Origin: Deltaproteobacteria bacterium
Lineage (GTDB): Bacteria; Desulfobacterota; Binatia; DP-6
Reading direction: 5' to 3'
Length of the DNA stretch: 64,000 bases
NCBI GenBank assembly: GCA_005888095.1
Contig: VBKF01000098.1
Coordinates: 1 to 64,000 of the forward strand
The translations under genes and the position numbers were made by a program. Positions 16,758 to 25,217 of the stretch are shown here, piece after piece. Within the stretch, counting starts at the first letter, position 1; the number at the start of each line of letters is the position of its first letter. The notes below the pieces were generated by a model, which was not told the origin of the DNA, did no database searches, and saw only the letters and a list, made by a program, of their open reading frames with translations.

Positions 16758-17703
16758 CCGCGCCGAAGCGCGCCACGAAGTACTCGCACGTCCGGCGCAT
16801 GCCGTCGGCGAACCCGACGGTCGGCCGGTAGCCGAGGAGCTGCTCGGCCTTCGTGATGTCGGCGAGCGTATGGCGCACGTCGCCGGGACGCGAGGGCACG
16901 TGCTCGCGCACCAGGGGCCGCCCGAGGAAGTCGCCGATCGCCTCGGCGATGGCGATGAGCGAGTGGCGCGTGCCGCAGGCGACGTTGAACACCTCGCCCG
17001 ACACACCGGGCGTCTCCATCGCGCGCAGGTTCCCCTGCACGACGTTGTCGATGTAGGTGAAGTCGCGCGACTGCTCGCCGTCCCCGTGCACCTCGAGCGC
17101 GCGGCCCTGGAGAGCGAGCTCCAGGAAGCGCGGGATCACCGCCGAGTACTTCGACTCGGGATTCTGCCGCGGCCCGAAGACGTTGAAGTATCGGAGGCTG
17201 ACGGTCTCGAGGCCGTACAGACGCGCGAACGTCTGGCAGTAGTGCTCGGCGGCGAGCTTGGACACCGCGTAGGGCGAGATGGGATGCGCCGCCTGCGTCT
17301 CGACCTTGGGGAGCCCGGGGTCGTCGCCGTATACCGACGACGACGAGGCATAGACGACGCGCCGCACGTTCGCGGCCCGGCAGGCCATCAGGAGGACGAG
17401 CGTGCCCGTGACGTTGACGTCGTTCGAGCTCAGCGGGTCGTCCACCGACCGCGGCACCGAGCGCAGCGCGGCCTGATGAAAGACGCCGTCGGCCCCGGTG
17501 ACCGCGCGCCGCACCGCCTGCGGGTCGCGCAGGTCGCCCTCGATCAGCTCGACGTCGCCGAGCGTCTCGACGTTCTCGCGCCGGCCGGTCGAGAAGTTGT
17601 CGAGGATGCGGACCCGGTCGCCGCGGCGCCGGAGCGCCTCGGCGATGTTCGAACCGATGAAGCCGGCTCCGCCGGTCACCACGTAGGTCTTTCCCTGGCT
17701 CAC
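16720..17703 (-). CDS. NAD-dependent sugar nucleotide epimerase/dehydratase (extended SDR)
   Basis: 327 residues from GTG 17703. The Rossmann motif TGGAGFIGSNIAEAL (GxxGxxG), the SDR triad YASSSSVYG and YAVSK, and RYFNVFGPRQNP are typical of the GalE/WbpP-type UDP-hexose epimerase group. It probably interconverts UDP-GlcNAc or UDP-Glc and their C4 epimers as donors for surface polysaccharide. The GTG has only a weak ribosome binding site directly against it. It is divergent from the secreted protein at 17856. Confidence 0.87.
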   Translation of the reverse strand: MSQGKTYVVTGGAGFIGSNIAEALRRRGDRVRILDNFSTGRRENVETLGDVELIEGDLRDPQAVRRAVTGADGVFHQAALRSVPRSVDDPLSSNDVNVTGTLVLLMACRAANVRRVVYASSSSVYGDDPGLPKVETQAAHPISPYAVSKLAAEHYCQTFARLYGLETVSLRYFNVFGPRQNPESKYSAVIPRFLELALQGRALEVHGDGEQSRDFTYIDNVVQGNLRAMETPGVSGEVFNVACGTRHSLIAIAEAIGDFLGRPLVREHVPSRPGDVRHTLADITKAEQLLGYRPTVGFADGMRRTCEYFVARFGAASEPGRRAAARP

Positions 17704-17734
17704 CCTGAGGACTCTACGTAGCGGGGCCCCGAGT

Positions 17735-17771
17735 CGCAAGCCAAGGCGGGGACGCTGCTGTGCGGCTTGCG
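17735..17771. promoter_or_regulatory. Inverted repeat in the divergent promoter region
   Basis: CGCAAGCC (17735-17742) and GGCTTGCG (17764-17771) form 8-bp arms around a 21-base spacer, and a direct repeat GCGGGGCCC occurs at 17721-17729 and 17769-17777. This sits between the divergent starts at 17703 and 17856, so an operator is possible. In such GC-rich DNA chance occurrence is not negligible. Confidence 0.25.
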
Positions 17772-17855
17772 GGGCCCTCGGGCCGATGTTAGCACGTCCC
17801 GTCCATCCGACGGGGCACGCAGAGGGGCGTACGGGCGCTCGCCCAGGCACTGCTG

Positions 17856-20075
17856 GTGCTGGCGTTGGCGCGCACCACCCACGCCGCCCCGGCGCGGCTC
17901 GCCGTGCCGCTCGCCCTCGAAGAGGCCGCGGGCGTGGCCCGCCAGGCGTGGCCCGCGGCCGCCAGCGTGCCCATGCCGCGGGGGCGCCTGCGCGACCCGG
18001 ACGTCTGGATCGCAGCGCCGGGAGGCCGTGCCACGCTCGCGCAGGCGCGCGCCCTCGAGCGCTGGCCCGACGGCTCGATCCGCTGGCTGCTCGTCGACTT
18101 CCTGGCCGACGTCGCGGCCGGTGGGCAGGCGACCTACACGCTGCACGACGGGCCGCCCCCAAATACGCCCGGCGGCGGCATCCGCCGGGAAGCGCGCGCG
18201 GAGACCCGCGTGCTCGACACGGGCCCGCTCCGGGTGACCGTGCCGGGAGGCGTGGCGACGCTCGCCGAGCTCGCCGCCGGCCCCCATCGGGCCCAGCCGA
18301 TCCCGCCCCCTACCCTGCATGTCGAGGGCGCCGCACCGGCGACGCCCACCATCGCGCGCGTCGCCGTCGAGACCGCCGGACCCGTCCGCACCGAGCTTCT
18401 CGTCAGCGGCCGATATCCGCAGGGGATCGACTACGAGGCTCGTCTCGCGGTGTTCGCGGGCCAGCCGTGGCTCCGCCTGCAGCTCACCGTGACCGACATG
18501 GCCGATGCCGAGTTCGCGCCGGTCAGATCACTCGCGCTGGCCCTCGGGGGCCCGTTCACCCGCGCCGCGCTCGGCGTCGACGGCGCCGCGCGGGCGTTCA
18601 ACCCACTTGGCGCGGACCATCACGAGCTCGTGCAGGCCGACGCCGAGCCCGCCCAGCTCGACGGCGAGCGTGCCGGACGCCACGGCGACGGCTGGGCGCG
18701 CGCCATTGGCGACGAGACGGCGCTGACGGTCGTCGCGCGCTACTTCTGGCAGGAGTACCCCAAGGCGATCGAGGTGGCGGCCGACCGTCTGCGGGTGGAC
18801 CTGTTCGCCGGGCGCGATGCTCCCGTGCTGCTCGGCACCGGCGCCGCCAAGACCCACGAGCTCTGGCTCGTCCTCGAGCCACTCGATCGCTCGACCGCCC
18901 CCGCCGCGCTCGCTGCCGCGCTCCGGGCCCCGCTGCTGGCGCTCCCGCCCGCCGACTGGATCGTCGCGAGCCACGCCTTCCCGCAGGCCCTCACTCCCGC
19001 GGCTCGCGGCGCGCGCGACTTCCTCGCACGGCTCGCCGCCGCAGTGACCCGGTACCAGGCAAATGCCCGCACCGAGCGCTGGGACGACGGGCCGCCGGTG
19101 CCTTGCACGGCCCGCACGACGGAGCATCCGCGCCGGGGATTCTACGGGGCGCTCAACTGGGGCGACTGGAACTTCCCGGGCTACCGCGACCACGCCGACG
19201 GGTGCGACGCCTGGGGCAACCTCGAGTACGACCTGCCGCAGGTGCTCGGGCTCGCGTGGGCAGCTACCGGCAGCCGGCTCTTCCTGGAGGCGCTCGTGCC
19301 CGCGGCCCGCCATTACCGCGACGTGGACGTGATCCACCACGCGCCCGGCCATCCCCAGTGGGTCGGCTTGAACCATCCCCACACGGCGCTGCACTTCACG
19401 TTCGGCAAGCCCGCCTACGTCGACCTCGGCCACACCTGGACCGAGGGGCTCCTCACCTACTACCGGCTCACCGGCGAGACGCGGGCTCTCGAGGCCGCCT
19501 GCGGGATCGCCGACGCGCTCCGGCCGCTCGCCGCTCGCGCCAACAACCCGCGCCAGCTCGGCTGGCCGATGATCGCGCTCGTCGCGGTCTACGACGCGAC
19601 GGGCGAGCGCCGCCACCTGGAGGCAGCGCGCGCGTACGCCGACACGGCGCTCGGGGCCTACAAGCCCTCGCCGGCCGGCGGCGACTGGAAGATGGGCATC
19701 CTCGCCGACGGGCTCGCCGCCGTCCACGCGGCCACCGGTGACGAGCGCATCCGGCGGTGGCTGGTCGCTTACGCGGACGCGCTGCTGGCGAGCCCCGGCC
19801 GCTGGTCCGACCCACGCTACTCGCTGCCGCTCGGCTACCTCGCCGCCGTGACCGGCGATCGGCGCTACGAGACGGCCGCCTTGACGGTCGCGAGCCGGCT
19901 GAAGATCCCCGCCCTGGGGAAGCAGCTCGCCATCGCGGGCCGGACCGGCTTCCGGCTGCTCGCGCCCCTCGCCGCCGCTACACCCGTCCCCGCCGCTCCT
20001 CCTCGGCCGTCGGCGGCCGCACGGCGACGACCGTCACCGTCGCGTGCAGCTCCTGGCCGGCCCCGCGGGGGTTGA
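17856..20075 (+). CDS. Secreted PcRGLX/YetA-like protein (possible polysaccharide lyase)
   Basis: 739 residues from GTG 17856, with an N-terminal hydrophobic stretch and Ala-rich cleavage region suggesting export. The segment VPMPRGRLRDPD, followed by ALERWPDGSIRWLLVDF, matches the N-terminal RIFT-barrel of PcRGLX/YetA-like exo-rhamnogalacturonan lyase relatives; the second half is helical and toroid-like (HPHTALHFTFGKPAYVDLGHTW). It may act on a secreted polysaccharide, its own or another's. The upstream frame is open with no canonical start to 17793, so the true signal peptide may be longer. The last 33 residues are antisense to the FKBP gene and low complexity. Confidence 0.7.
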   Translation: MLALARTTHAAPARLAVPLALEEAAGVARQAWPAAASVPMPRGRLRDPDVWIAAPGGRATLAQARALERWPDGSIRWLLVDFLADVAAGGQATYTLHDGPPPNTPGGGIRREARAETRVLDTGPLRVTVPGGVATLAELAAGPHRAQPIPPPTLHVEGAAPATPTIARVAVETAGPVRTELLVSGRYPQGIDYEARLAVFAGQPWLRLQLTVTDMADAEFAPVRSLALALGGPFTRAALGVDGAARAFNPLGADHHELVQADAEPAQLDGERAGRHGDGWARAIGDETALTVVARYFWQEYPKAIEVAADRLRVDLFAGRDAPVLLGTGAAKTHELWLVLEPLDRSTAPAALAAALRAPLLALPPADWIVASHAFPQALTPAARGARDFLARLAAAVTRYQANARTERWDDGPPVPCTARTTEHPRRGFYGALNWGDWNFPGYRDHADGCDAWGNLEYDLPQVLGLAWAATGSRLFLEALVPAARHYRDVDVIHHAPGHPQWVGLNHPHTALHFTFGKPAYVDLGHTWTEGLLTYYRLTGETRALEAACGIADALRPLAARANNPRQLGWPMIALVAVYDATGERRHLEAARAYADTALGAYKPSPAGGDWKMGILADGLAAVHAATGDERIRRWLVAYADALLASPGRWSDPRYSLPLGYLAAVTGDRRYETAALTVASRLKIPALGKQLAIAGRTGFRLLAPLAAATPVPAAPPRPSAAARRRPSPSRAAPGRPRGG

Positions 20076-20439
20076 AGTCTGCCTCGACCGTACGCTCACC
20101 GATGCTGCGCACGCGGAAGCGAAGGGCGCGGCCGTCGTCCGTCCGCAGGAGGTACTCGCGTCCCACCTCGAGCACGAGATCGGGAGGCAGGCGGTCGCGC
20201 GGCATCGTACGCACGAGCCCGGGCTGCTGCTCGCCCCAGGCCTCGTCCGCCGGGATGCGCAGCTCGCGCGTCTCGCCCGTGCGCATGCCCGCGAGCCGCG
20301 CCTCGAGCGGCGGAAAGAGCTGTCCCGCGCCGCACAGGATCGACAACGGTCCGCAGTCGCCCGTCGAGTCGACCAGCTCCCCGCTCGCCAGCCGGACCGT
20401 GTACTCGAGCGTCACCACGCGGCCGGCCGCCACCTCCAT
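19978..20439 (-). CDS. FKBP-type peptidyl-prolyl isomerase (SlyD-like)
   Basis: 153 residues from ATG 20439, sharing one base with the kinase stop (TGATG). The N-terminus GRVVTLEYTVRLASGELVDST, a flap/insert domain around DEAWGEQQPGL and the late VEADFNPRGAGQELHATVTV are typical of SlyD-type FKBPs, where the insert-in-flap domain has chaperone activity. It is cytoplasmic. It lacks the His-rich metal-binding tail of E. coli SlyD. Its coupling to a sugar-acid kinase is unusual; its 3' end overlaps the PcRGLX-like gene by 98 bases. Confidence 0.88.
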   Translation of the reverse strand: MEVAAGRVVTLEYTVRLASGELVDSTGDCGPLSILCGAGQLFPPLEARLAGMRTGETRELRIPADEAWGEQQPGLVRTMPRDRLPPDLVLEVGREYLLRTDDGRALRFRVRSIGERTVEADFNPRGAGQELHATVTVVAVRPPTAEEERRGRV

Positions 20440-21662
20440 CAGCGGGCCCCGCGCCCGAGCTGCCGCACGATGGCGCCGAGCAGATCCGGGGCGCCGGCCG
20501 AGCCACCCTTGGTGACCAGCGGGAGCCCCGCGTAGGGGCCGGTCATGAGCCGCGTGCGCACGACCAGCGGACAGAGGCGTGACTCGACGGCGAGCATCGG
20601 GTGACCGAGCCCGTCGAGGACGTGGTAGGCGGTCTCGCCGCCGATGAGCACCAGGCCGCCCGGCCGCGTCCGCGCCAGCGCGGCGAGTGCGCCTGCGCGG
20701 AGCGCCGCCAGCACGCCGGTGCTGCCGGCCGGCACCGCCTCCGCCGGCGCCACCAGCGCAACCGCGCGACCGGCCTGGAGCAGGCCGGCGGCGGCAAGCC
20801 CCGTCGTCTCCGCCGCCCCCGGGTCGTCGACGAAGAGGGGTTCGATCGACCCACGCGCCGCGGCGCACTCGACCTGGGCGCGGGTGGTGGGGTGCGCACT
20901 TCCCGCGACGATGAGCACGCCGCGCCCTGCCGGGAAGGACGCGCCGCCCCTCGCGCGGCCGCCGTTCTCGGGGCCGAGCACGCGGCGAAGGGCTCGGGCG
21001 AGCCCCGTGGAGCCGACGAGCAGGAGCGGACGCGGCCGCGACAGGAGGCGGCGCACCGCACGCTCCAGATCGGCGTCCGTCTCGGCATCGCACACGATGA
21101 TGTCGGCGCCGGCGGCGCGCGCCTCCTCGAGGGCGTGGTCGAAGTCGTCACGTCCACGGATCGCGCCCAGGCCGATCACCCCGGCCCGCCGGCGGCCCGT
21201 CGCCTGGACGGCCGCGGCCACGCTCGCATCGCGGATCGGGTTCTGCGGGTCGCGCGCGAACGCCGTCCGGTGCACCGGCACGCCGCCGATCATCTGGCGC
21301 CCCTGCTCGGTCGTCCGTCCGACCTCGGGAATGGCGGGCAGGACGAAGGCCTCACCGACGCCGAGGACATCCATCGCGGCGTCGATCTCGGCACCGAGGG
21401 GTCCGCGGAGCCCCGTGTCGATCTTCTTGAGGACGATGCCCGACCACCCTGCGCGCAGGTCCGCGAGCGCCCCGCCGACCCGGCCCGCCGCCTCGGGCGG
21501 CGGCAGCGTCCGGCTCTGCGTGTTGCGCACGCCGAGCGCGCCGGCGGGGCCGGCGCCGCCCGCCGCCGGCTGCACGACGACGCCGGCCGACCACGGCAGC
21601 ATCTCGGCGCCCACGTCGCAGGCGCCGGTCAGATCGTCAGCAATGATGCGCAGCGCATGCAT
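20439..21662 (-). CDS. Four-carbon acid sugar kinase (DUF1537, DtnK/OtnK family)
   Basis: 407 residues. N-terminal substrate domain with RIIADDLTGACDVGAEML and KKIDTGLRGPLGAEI; C-terminal nucleotide domain with VAGSAHPTTRAQVE and GGETAYHVLDGLG. Known members phosphorylate threonate, erythronate or 2-keto-tetronate at C4. A PdxA2-like dehydrogenase and an aldolase domain lie upstream in the same direction, completing the usual trio that leads to dihydroxyacetone phosphate. ATG 21662 has no visible ribosome binding site and a TATATT lies just upstream (21670-21675), so a leaderless transcript is possible. Confidence 0.88.
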   Translation of the reverse strand: MHALRIIADDLTGACDVGAEMLPWSAGVVVQPAAGGAGPAGALGVRNTQSRTLPPPEAAGRVGGALADLRAGWSGIVLKKIDTGLRGPLGAEIDAAMDVLGVGEAFVLPAIPEVGRTTEQGRQMIGGVPVHRTAFARDPQNPIRDASVAAAVQATGRRRAGVIGLGAIRGRDDFDHALEEARAAGADIIVCDAETDADLERAVRRLLSRPRPLLLVGSTGLARALRRVLGPENGGRARGGASFPAGRGVLIVAGSAHPTTRAQVECAAARGSIEPLFVDDPGAAETTGLAAAGLLQAGRAVALVAPAEAVPAGSTGVLAALRAGALAALARTRPGGLVLIGGETAYHVLDGLGHPMLAVESRLCPLVVRTRLMTGPYAGLPLVTKGGSAGAPDLLGAIVRQLGRGAR

Positions 21663-21685
21663 GAACGATAATATAGCCCCCGTGC

Positions 21686-21758
21686 GCCCGGCCGCGGACG
21701 GCCGGGCTCCGATGGGCGTCGGCGCACGGACAAAGTCCGTGCGCCTCCCACCTTTTTT
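21686..21758 (+). terminator. Double hairpin with T6 tract, antisense to flanking genes
   Basis: Two perfect hairpins: a 9-bp stem 21686-21694/21699-21707 with CGGA loop, and a 10-bp stem GCGCACGGAC (21722-21731) with AAA loop and GTCCGTGCGC (21735-21744). A T6 run follows at 21753-21758. On the plus strand this looks like an intrinsic terminator, yet both flanking genes run on the minus strand. It may block antisense transcription or be an extragenic repeat. No such T run follows the hairpins on the minus strand. Confidence 0.45.
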
Positions 21759-21805
21759 CTTATGGCTGTGGCGTAAGACTGCGCGAGCTGGGTTCGTCGG
21801 CCCGC

Positions 21806-23053
21806 TCAGGCGAGTAGGATGGCGCGGGCGGGGGCGCCGTCGAGGTCGGGGAAGTTGAGGGGCAGGCAGACGAGCGTGTAGCGGCCGGGCGCGGCCGCGC
21901 GGAGGTCGAGGCCCTCGATCACGAAGACGCCGGCGCCGAGGAGGATGCGGTGCACCGGAAAGTCCGCGCTGCCGAAGCGTTCGATCGACAGGTAGTCCAT
22001 GCCCACGGCACCCACGCCGCGCGCCACGAGGAGGCGGGCAGCGTCCTCGGTGAGGTAGACGAAGTCGCGCTGGAACTCCGGCGCCTCCCAGCGCCAGGAG
22101 TTGTCCGTGCGACAGAGCAGGATGTCGCCGGGCCGGAGGTCGATGTCGGCCAGCGCCGCCGCGTCGAGGACCGGCCGGCCGCGGAGATCGGCCACCAGCG
22201 CTTCGCCGACCATCCGGTCGAGCGGAACGTCGCCCAGGCGAGGGCCATCGGCGAGGAAATGATACGGGGCATCCACGTGTGTGCCGGTGTGGGATCCCAT
22301 GGTGAGCAGGGAGAGATTGCAGACGTCCCCGGACTGGAGCCGGCGGACCGCCTCGACGCGCGGCACGGGATCGCCCGGGTAGACGTGCATGCCGGGCACG
22401 TTCGGGACCGAGATGTCGAGGACCCGCCGCCGCCCCGGCAGGGCCGCATGAGCGATTGCGATCTTCGCCGTGTACTCGGCGAGGTCGGCGATGTCGCAGG
22501 CCTGTTGCACCGAGGCGCCCCAGGCGAGCACGCCGTGGCGCGCGAGGAGCAGGACCTGCGTGTCGGCGGGCGCGGCCTCGAGCGCCCGAGCCACCCCCTC
22601 GGCGAGCGCGCGCGAGCCCGAGGACGCCGGCGGAACGACCGGTGTCAGGTGGAGCCGCTCCTCTGACGTGACGGTCACGAGCGGGATCGGCTCGCCGCGG
22701 ATGCCGAAGGCGATCGCGTGCGGCGGATGAAGATGCGCGACCGCGCGCGCCGCGGGCCGGGCCGCATACACGGCGGTGTGCATCAGGGACTCCTTGGAGG
22801 GGACGTACCGCTCCGGCCCGGCGACCTTGTGGCCCGCGAGATCGATGGTCACGAGGTCCTCGGGCTCCGTGTCGCGCAGCGCCACGCCGCTCGGCGTGAT
22901 GAGGAAGGTGTCGCTCGCTCCGACGCGCGCCGAGATGTTGCCGCCCGCGGCCGACACCAGGCCGCGGTCCCAGGTGACCCGGCAGAAGCGGGCGACGTCT
23001 TCGCGCAGGCGCCGCTCCTCCGCGCCCGCCACCGGCACGCCGGCCGTCGCCAT
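21806..23053 (-). CDS. Class II aldolase fused to a cyclase-family hydrolase
   Basis: 415 residues from ATG 23053. Residues 1-205 are a class II aldolase/decarboxylase (AraD/FucA fold): GLVSAAGGNISAR, SKESLMH, zinc histidines H107 and H109 (HLHPPH) and H173 (ARHG). Residues 210-415 are a cyclase/KynB-like metal hydrolase: LDISVP, GSHTGTHVDAPYHF (H255, H259, D261, H265), DNSW and FPVHRILLGAGV. The frame is continuous with a short PGRRR linker. Alone, the aldolase half would suit OtnC-type 2-keto-4-phosphotetronate decarboxylation; the cyclase half could open a lactone or amide. It shares one base with the pdxA stop. I do not know this fusion as a described enzyme. Confidence 0.85.
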   Translation of the reverse strand: MATAGVPVAGAEERRLREDVARFCRVTWDRGLVSAAGGNISARVGASDTFLITPSGVALRDTEPEDLVTIDLAGHKVAGPERYVPSKESLMHTAVYAARPAARAVAHLHPPHAIAFGIRGEPIPLVTVTSEERLHLTPVVPPASSGSRALAEGVARALEAAPADTQVLLLARHGVLAWGASVQQACDIADLAEYTAKIAIAHAALPGRRRVLDISVPNVPGMHVYPGDPVPRVEAVRRLQSGDVCNLSLLTMGSHTGTHVDAPYHFLADGPRLGDVPLDRMVGEALVADLRGRPVLDAAALADIDLRPGDILLCRTDNSWRWEAPEFQRDFVYLTEDAARLLVARGVGAVGMDYLSIERFGSADFPVHRILLGAGVFVIEGLDLRAAAPGRYTLVCLPLNFPDLDGAPARAILLA

Positions 23054-24102
23054 CAGGCCGCCCTCCCGTACGCCGCCGCGAGGCCGCGCTCGGGCGAGCC
23101 GCGCGTGCCGCGCGCCACCTCGGCGGCGACGCGAATCGCCTCCAGCAGGTTCTTGTGGTCGGCGAGGTTCCTGCCCGCGATGTCGAAAGCCGTGCCGTGG
23201 CCCGTCGACGTGCGGATGAGCGGGATCCCGATGAGCAGCGTCACCACCCGGCCGAAGCCGACGAGCTTGACGGCCATGAGTCCCTGGTCGTGGTAGAGCG
23301 CGAGCGTCAGGTCGTAGACGCCGTCGCGGGCCTTCAGGAACACCGTGTCCGCCGGAAACGGCCCTTCGGCATCGATGCCGCGCTCCCGCGCCGCGGCGAT
23401 CGCCGGGACGATCTCCTCCTGCTCCTCGCGACCGAAGGCGCCGCTCTCCCCGGCGTGCGGATTGAGGCCGGCCACGACGAGGCGCGGGCGCGCGATCCCC
23501 ATGTCGCGCAGTGCCGCGTCGGCGAGCACGAGCCGATCGAGCACGCGGTCCTTGCGCACGTAGTCGCAGACGGCCCGGAGCGCCATGTGGTTCGTGAACA
23601 GCATCACCCGCATGCGGTCGACGACCATCACCATCGCGGGTCTGGAGCCGGTCAGCTCCCCCAGGATCTCCGTCTGGCCCTCGTAGGGGTAGCCGGCGGC
23701 GTGCATCGCCTCCTTGTTGAGCGGCGCGGACACCATGGCGTCGACGTCGCCGGCGAGCGCGAACCGGCCGGCCTCCCTGGTGTAGTGGACGGCCGCGGCG
23801 CCGTTGGACGCTCGCACCTCGCCCCAGCGGTGGGCGGCCAGATCGATGTTCGCGTAGTCGACGACGTCGAGGGTGCCGGGCCGTCCTTCCGCCTCCCCCG
23901 GCCGCGAGATCCTGCGCAGGGAGAGCCGGACGCCGGCCACGTCCATCGCGCGCTCGAGCACCCGGGCGTCTCCCAGGACCACCGGGACCGCCCAGGTGGC
24001 GGCCACCGGATCCGCCAGCGACCTGACGATGATCTCGGGCCCGATGCCCGCCGCATCGCCCATCGTGATCGCGACCCGTGGACGCGGCTCCATGCCGATC
24101 AT
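23053..24102 (-). CDS. pdxA2: PdxA-family 4-phosphate sugar-acid dehydrogenase (PdxA2-like)
   Basis: 349 residues. PdxA signatures are complete: TMGDAAGIGPEI, AGLNPHAGESGAFGREE, LYHDQGLMAVK and TSTGHGTAFDIAG with metal-binding His and Asp. PdxA oxidises 4-phosphohydroxythreonine for pyridoxal phosphate, whereas PdxA2 acts on 4-phospho-threonate or -erythronate and sits with DUF1537 kinases, as here, so PdxA2 is the better call. The start is ATG 24102, overlapping the glycosyltransferase stop as ATGA; ATG 24093 is the alternative. Next in the operon is the aldolase-cyclase fusion. Confidence 0.88.
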   Translation of the reverse strand: MIGMEPRPRVAITMGDAAGIGPEIIVRSLADPVAATWAVPVVLGDARVLERAMDVAGVRLSLRRISRPGEAEGRPGTLDVVDYANIDLAAHRWGEVRASNGAAAVHYTREAGRFALAGDVDAMVSAPLNKEAMHAAGYPYEGQTEILGELTGSRPAMVMVVDRMRVMLFTNHMALRAVCDYVRKDRVLDRLVLADAALRDMGIARPRLVVAGLNPHAGESGAFGREEQEEIVPAIAAARERGIDAEGPFPADTVFLKARDGVYDLTLALYHDQGLMAVKLVGFGRVVTLLIGIPLIRTSTGHGTAFDIAGRNLADHKNLLEAIRVAAEVARGTRGSPERGLAAAYGRAA

Positions 24103-25217
24103 TCCGGACACGCAACGGGCACGAGCCGGGGCTCGCCCTGTGCCGTCACGTGACGATAGATCGCCTCGATGCGGTCGAGCACGGCATCCCAGGCGTCGCG
24201 GCTCTCGGCCGCCCGGCGGGCGGCCAGCCCCAGGCGCTCGCGCTCGCGCGCGTCGCCGAGCAGCGCGACGATCGCGTCGGCGAACGCCGCCTCGTCCCCG
24301 TCGGGGACGACGCGGCCCGTGACGCCGTCCTCGAGGCCCTTCGCGGACCCCGCCGAGGCGACGATGGCCTTGCCGGCCGCCATGTAGTTGAGCAGCTTCA
24401 TCGGGAACCCGGAGCGTTCGGCCCGGGGGCACACCGCGATCGCCGCCGCCGCGAGCCGCGCCCGGACCTCATCGTACGACCCGGCGCGGATCACCTCCAC
24501 CCCCCGAACATGCCCCACGAGGCGCGCGGCCGCGCGGCCGTCGGCGTGAGTGACGAGGACGAGCCGGGCGCCCGGGACCCGAGCTTGCACCCGGGCGAAC
24601 GCGCGCAGCAGGAATCCGAGGTTCTGGTACCCATCGAGGTTGCCGGCGTAGCACACGAGGCCGCCGTCGCCTCCCGGCGCGGGCGGCGGCCCGAGCTCCT
24701 CGGGGGTGCCGGCCGGGCCGATACAGGCGAGCCCCGCGGCCGTGACGCCACGCCGGCGAAGGAGCGCGCCCAGCTCGTCCGTCACCGCGATGCAGAAATC
24801 GGCCCGGCGCGGCACCTGGGCGTCGAGCGAGCGGCCGAGGCGGGCGGCCAGCCGGCGCACGAGCGGGTTCGTGAAGTAGAGCGGCAGCTCCTCGGCGAGC
24901 GCGCTGTGACCGTGGTACACGAGCGGGCGGCCGGTGAGGCGGGCCACCACGAGTCCCGCGATCGCCGCCTCGTAGTTATGAGCATGGACGACGTCGATCG
25001 GCTCGCGCGCGACGAGCCGCCAGAGGCGGCCCGTGAGCCAGAGGTCGCTGAGCAGACGGCCGACCCGCGGGCCGGGCGGCCCCGCTCGCCGGCCGCCGTA
25101 GGTCACGAGACGCACCACGTGCCCGCGCTCGGCGAGCCCGAGGGCCAGCTGGCGGACCAGCACCTGCGACCCGCGCGGGGCCGTCGCCGGCCCGGCCAGC
25201 AGGAGCGCGACGCGCAT
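24099..25217 (-). CDS. Glycosyltransferase family 4
   Basis: 372 residues. N-terminal LLLAGPATAPRGSQVLVRQLALGL resembles the GTs that start with a GxS/GxP loop; HAHNYEAA, VYHGHSALAEELP and the C-terminal PRAERSGFPMKLLNYMAAGK are GT-B family landmarks, the ERSGFPxKLLNYMA form being common in one GT4 clade. ATG 25217 shares one base with the phosphatase stop and its own stop overlaps pdxA. Donor and acceptor are unknown. Confidence 0.88.
   Translation of the reverse strand: MRVALLLAGPATAPRGSQVLVRQLALGLAERGHVVRLVTYGGRRAGPPGPRVGRLLSDLWLTGRLWRLVAREPIDVVHAHNYEAAIAGLVVARLTGRPLVYHGHSALAEELPLYFTNPLVRRLAARLGRSLDAQVPRRADFCIAVTDELGALLRRRGVTAAGLACIGPAGTPEELGPPPAPGGDGGLVCYAGNLDGYQNLGFLLRAFARVQARVPGARLVLVTHADGRAAARLVGHVRGVEVIRAGSYDEVRARLAAAAIAVCPRAERSGFPMKLLNYMAAGKAIVASAGSAKGLEDGVTGRVVPDGDEAAFADAIVALLGDARERERLGLAARRAAESRDAWDAVLDRIEAIYRHVTAQGEPRLVPVACPE

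Noticed and set aside
21722-21758. Terminator of the aldolase-cyclase fusion gene
   Set aside because: The T run lies on the plus strand; on the minus strand the hairpin is not followed by T residues.
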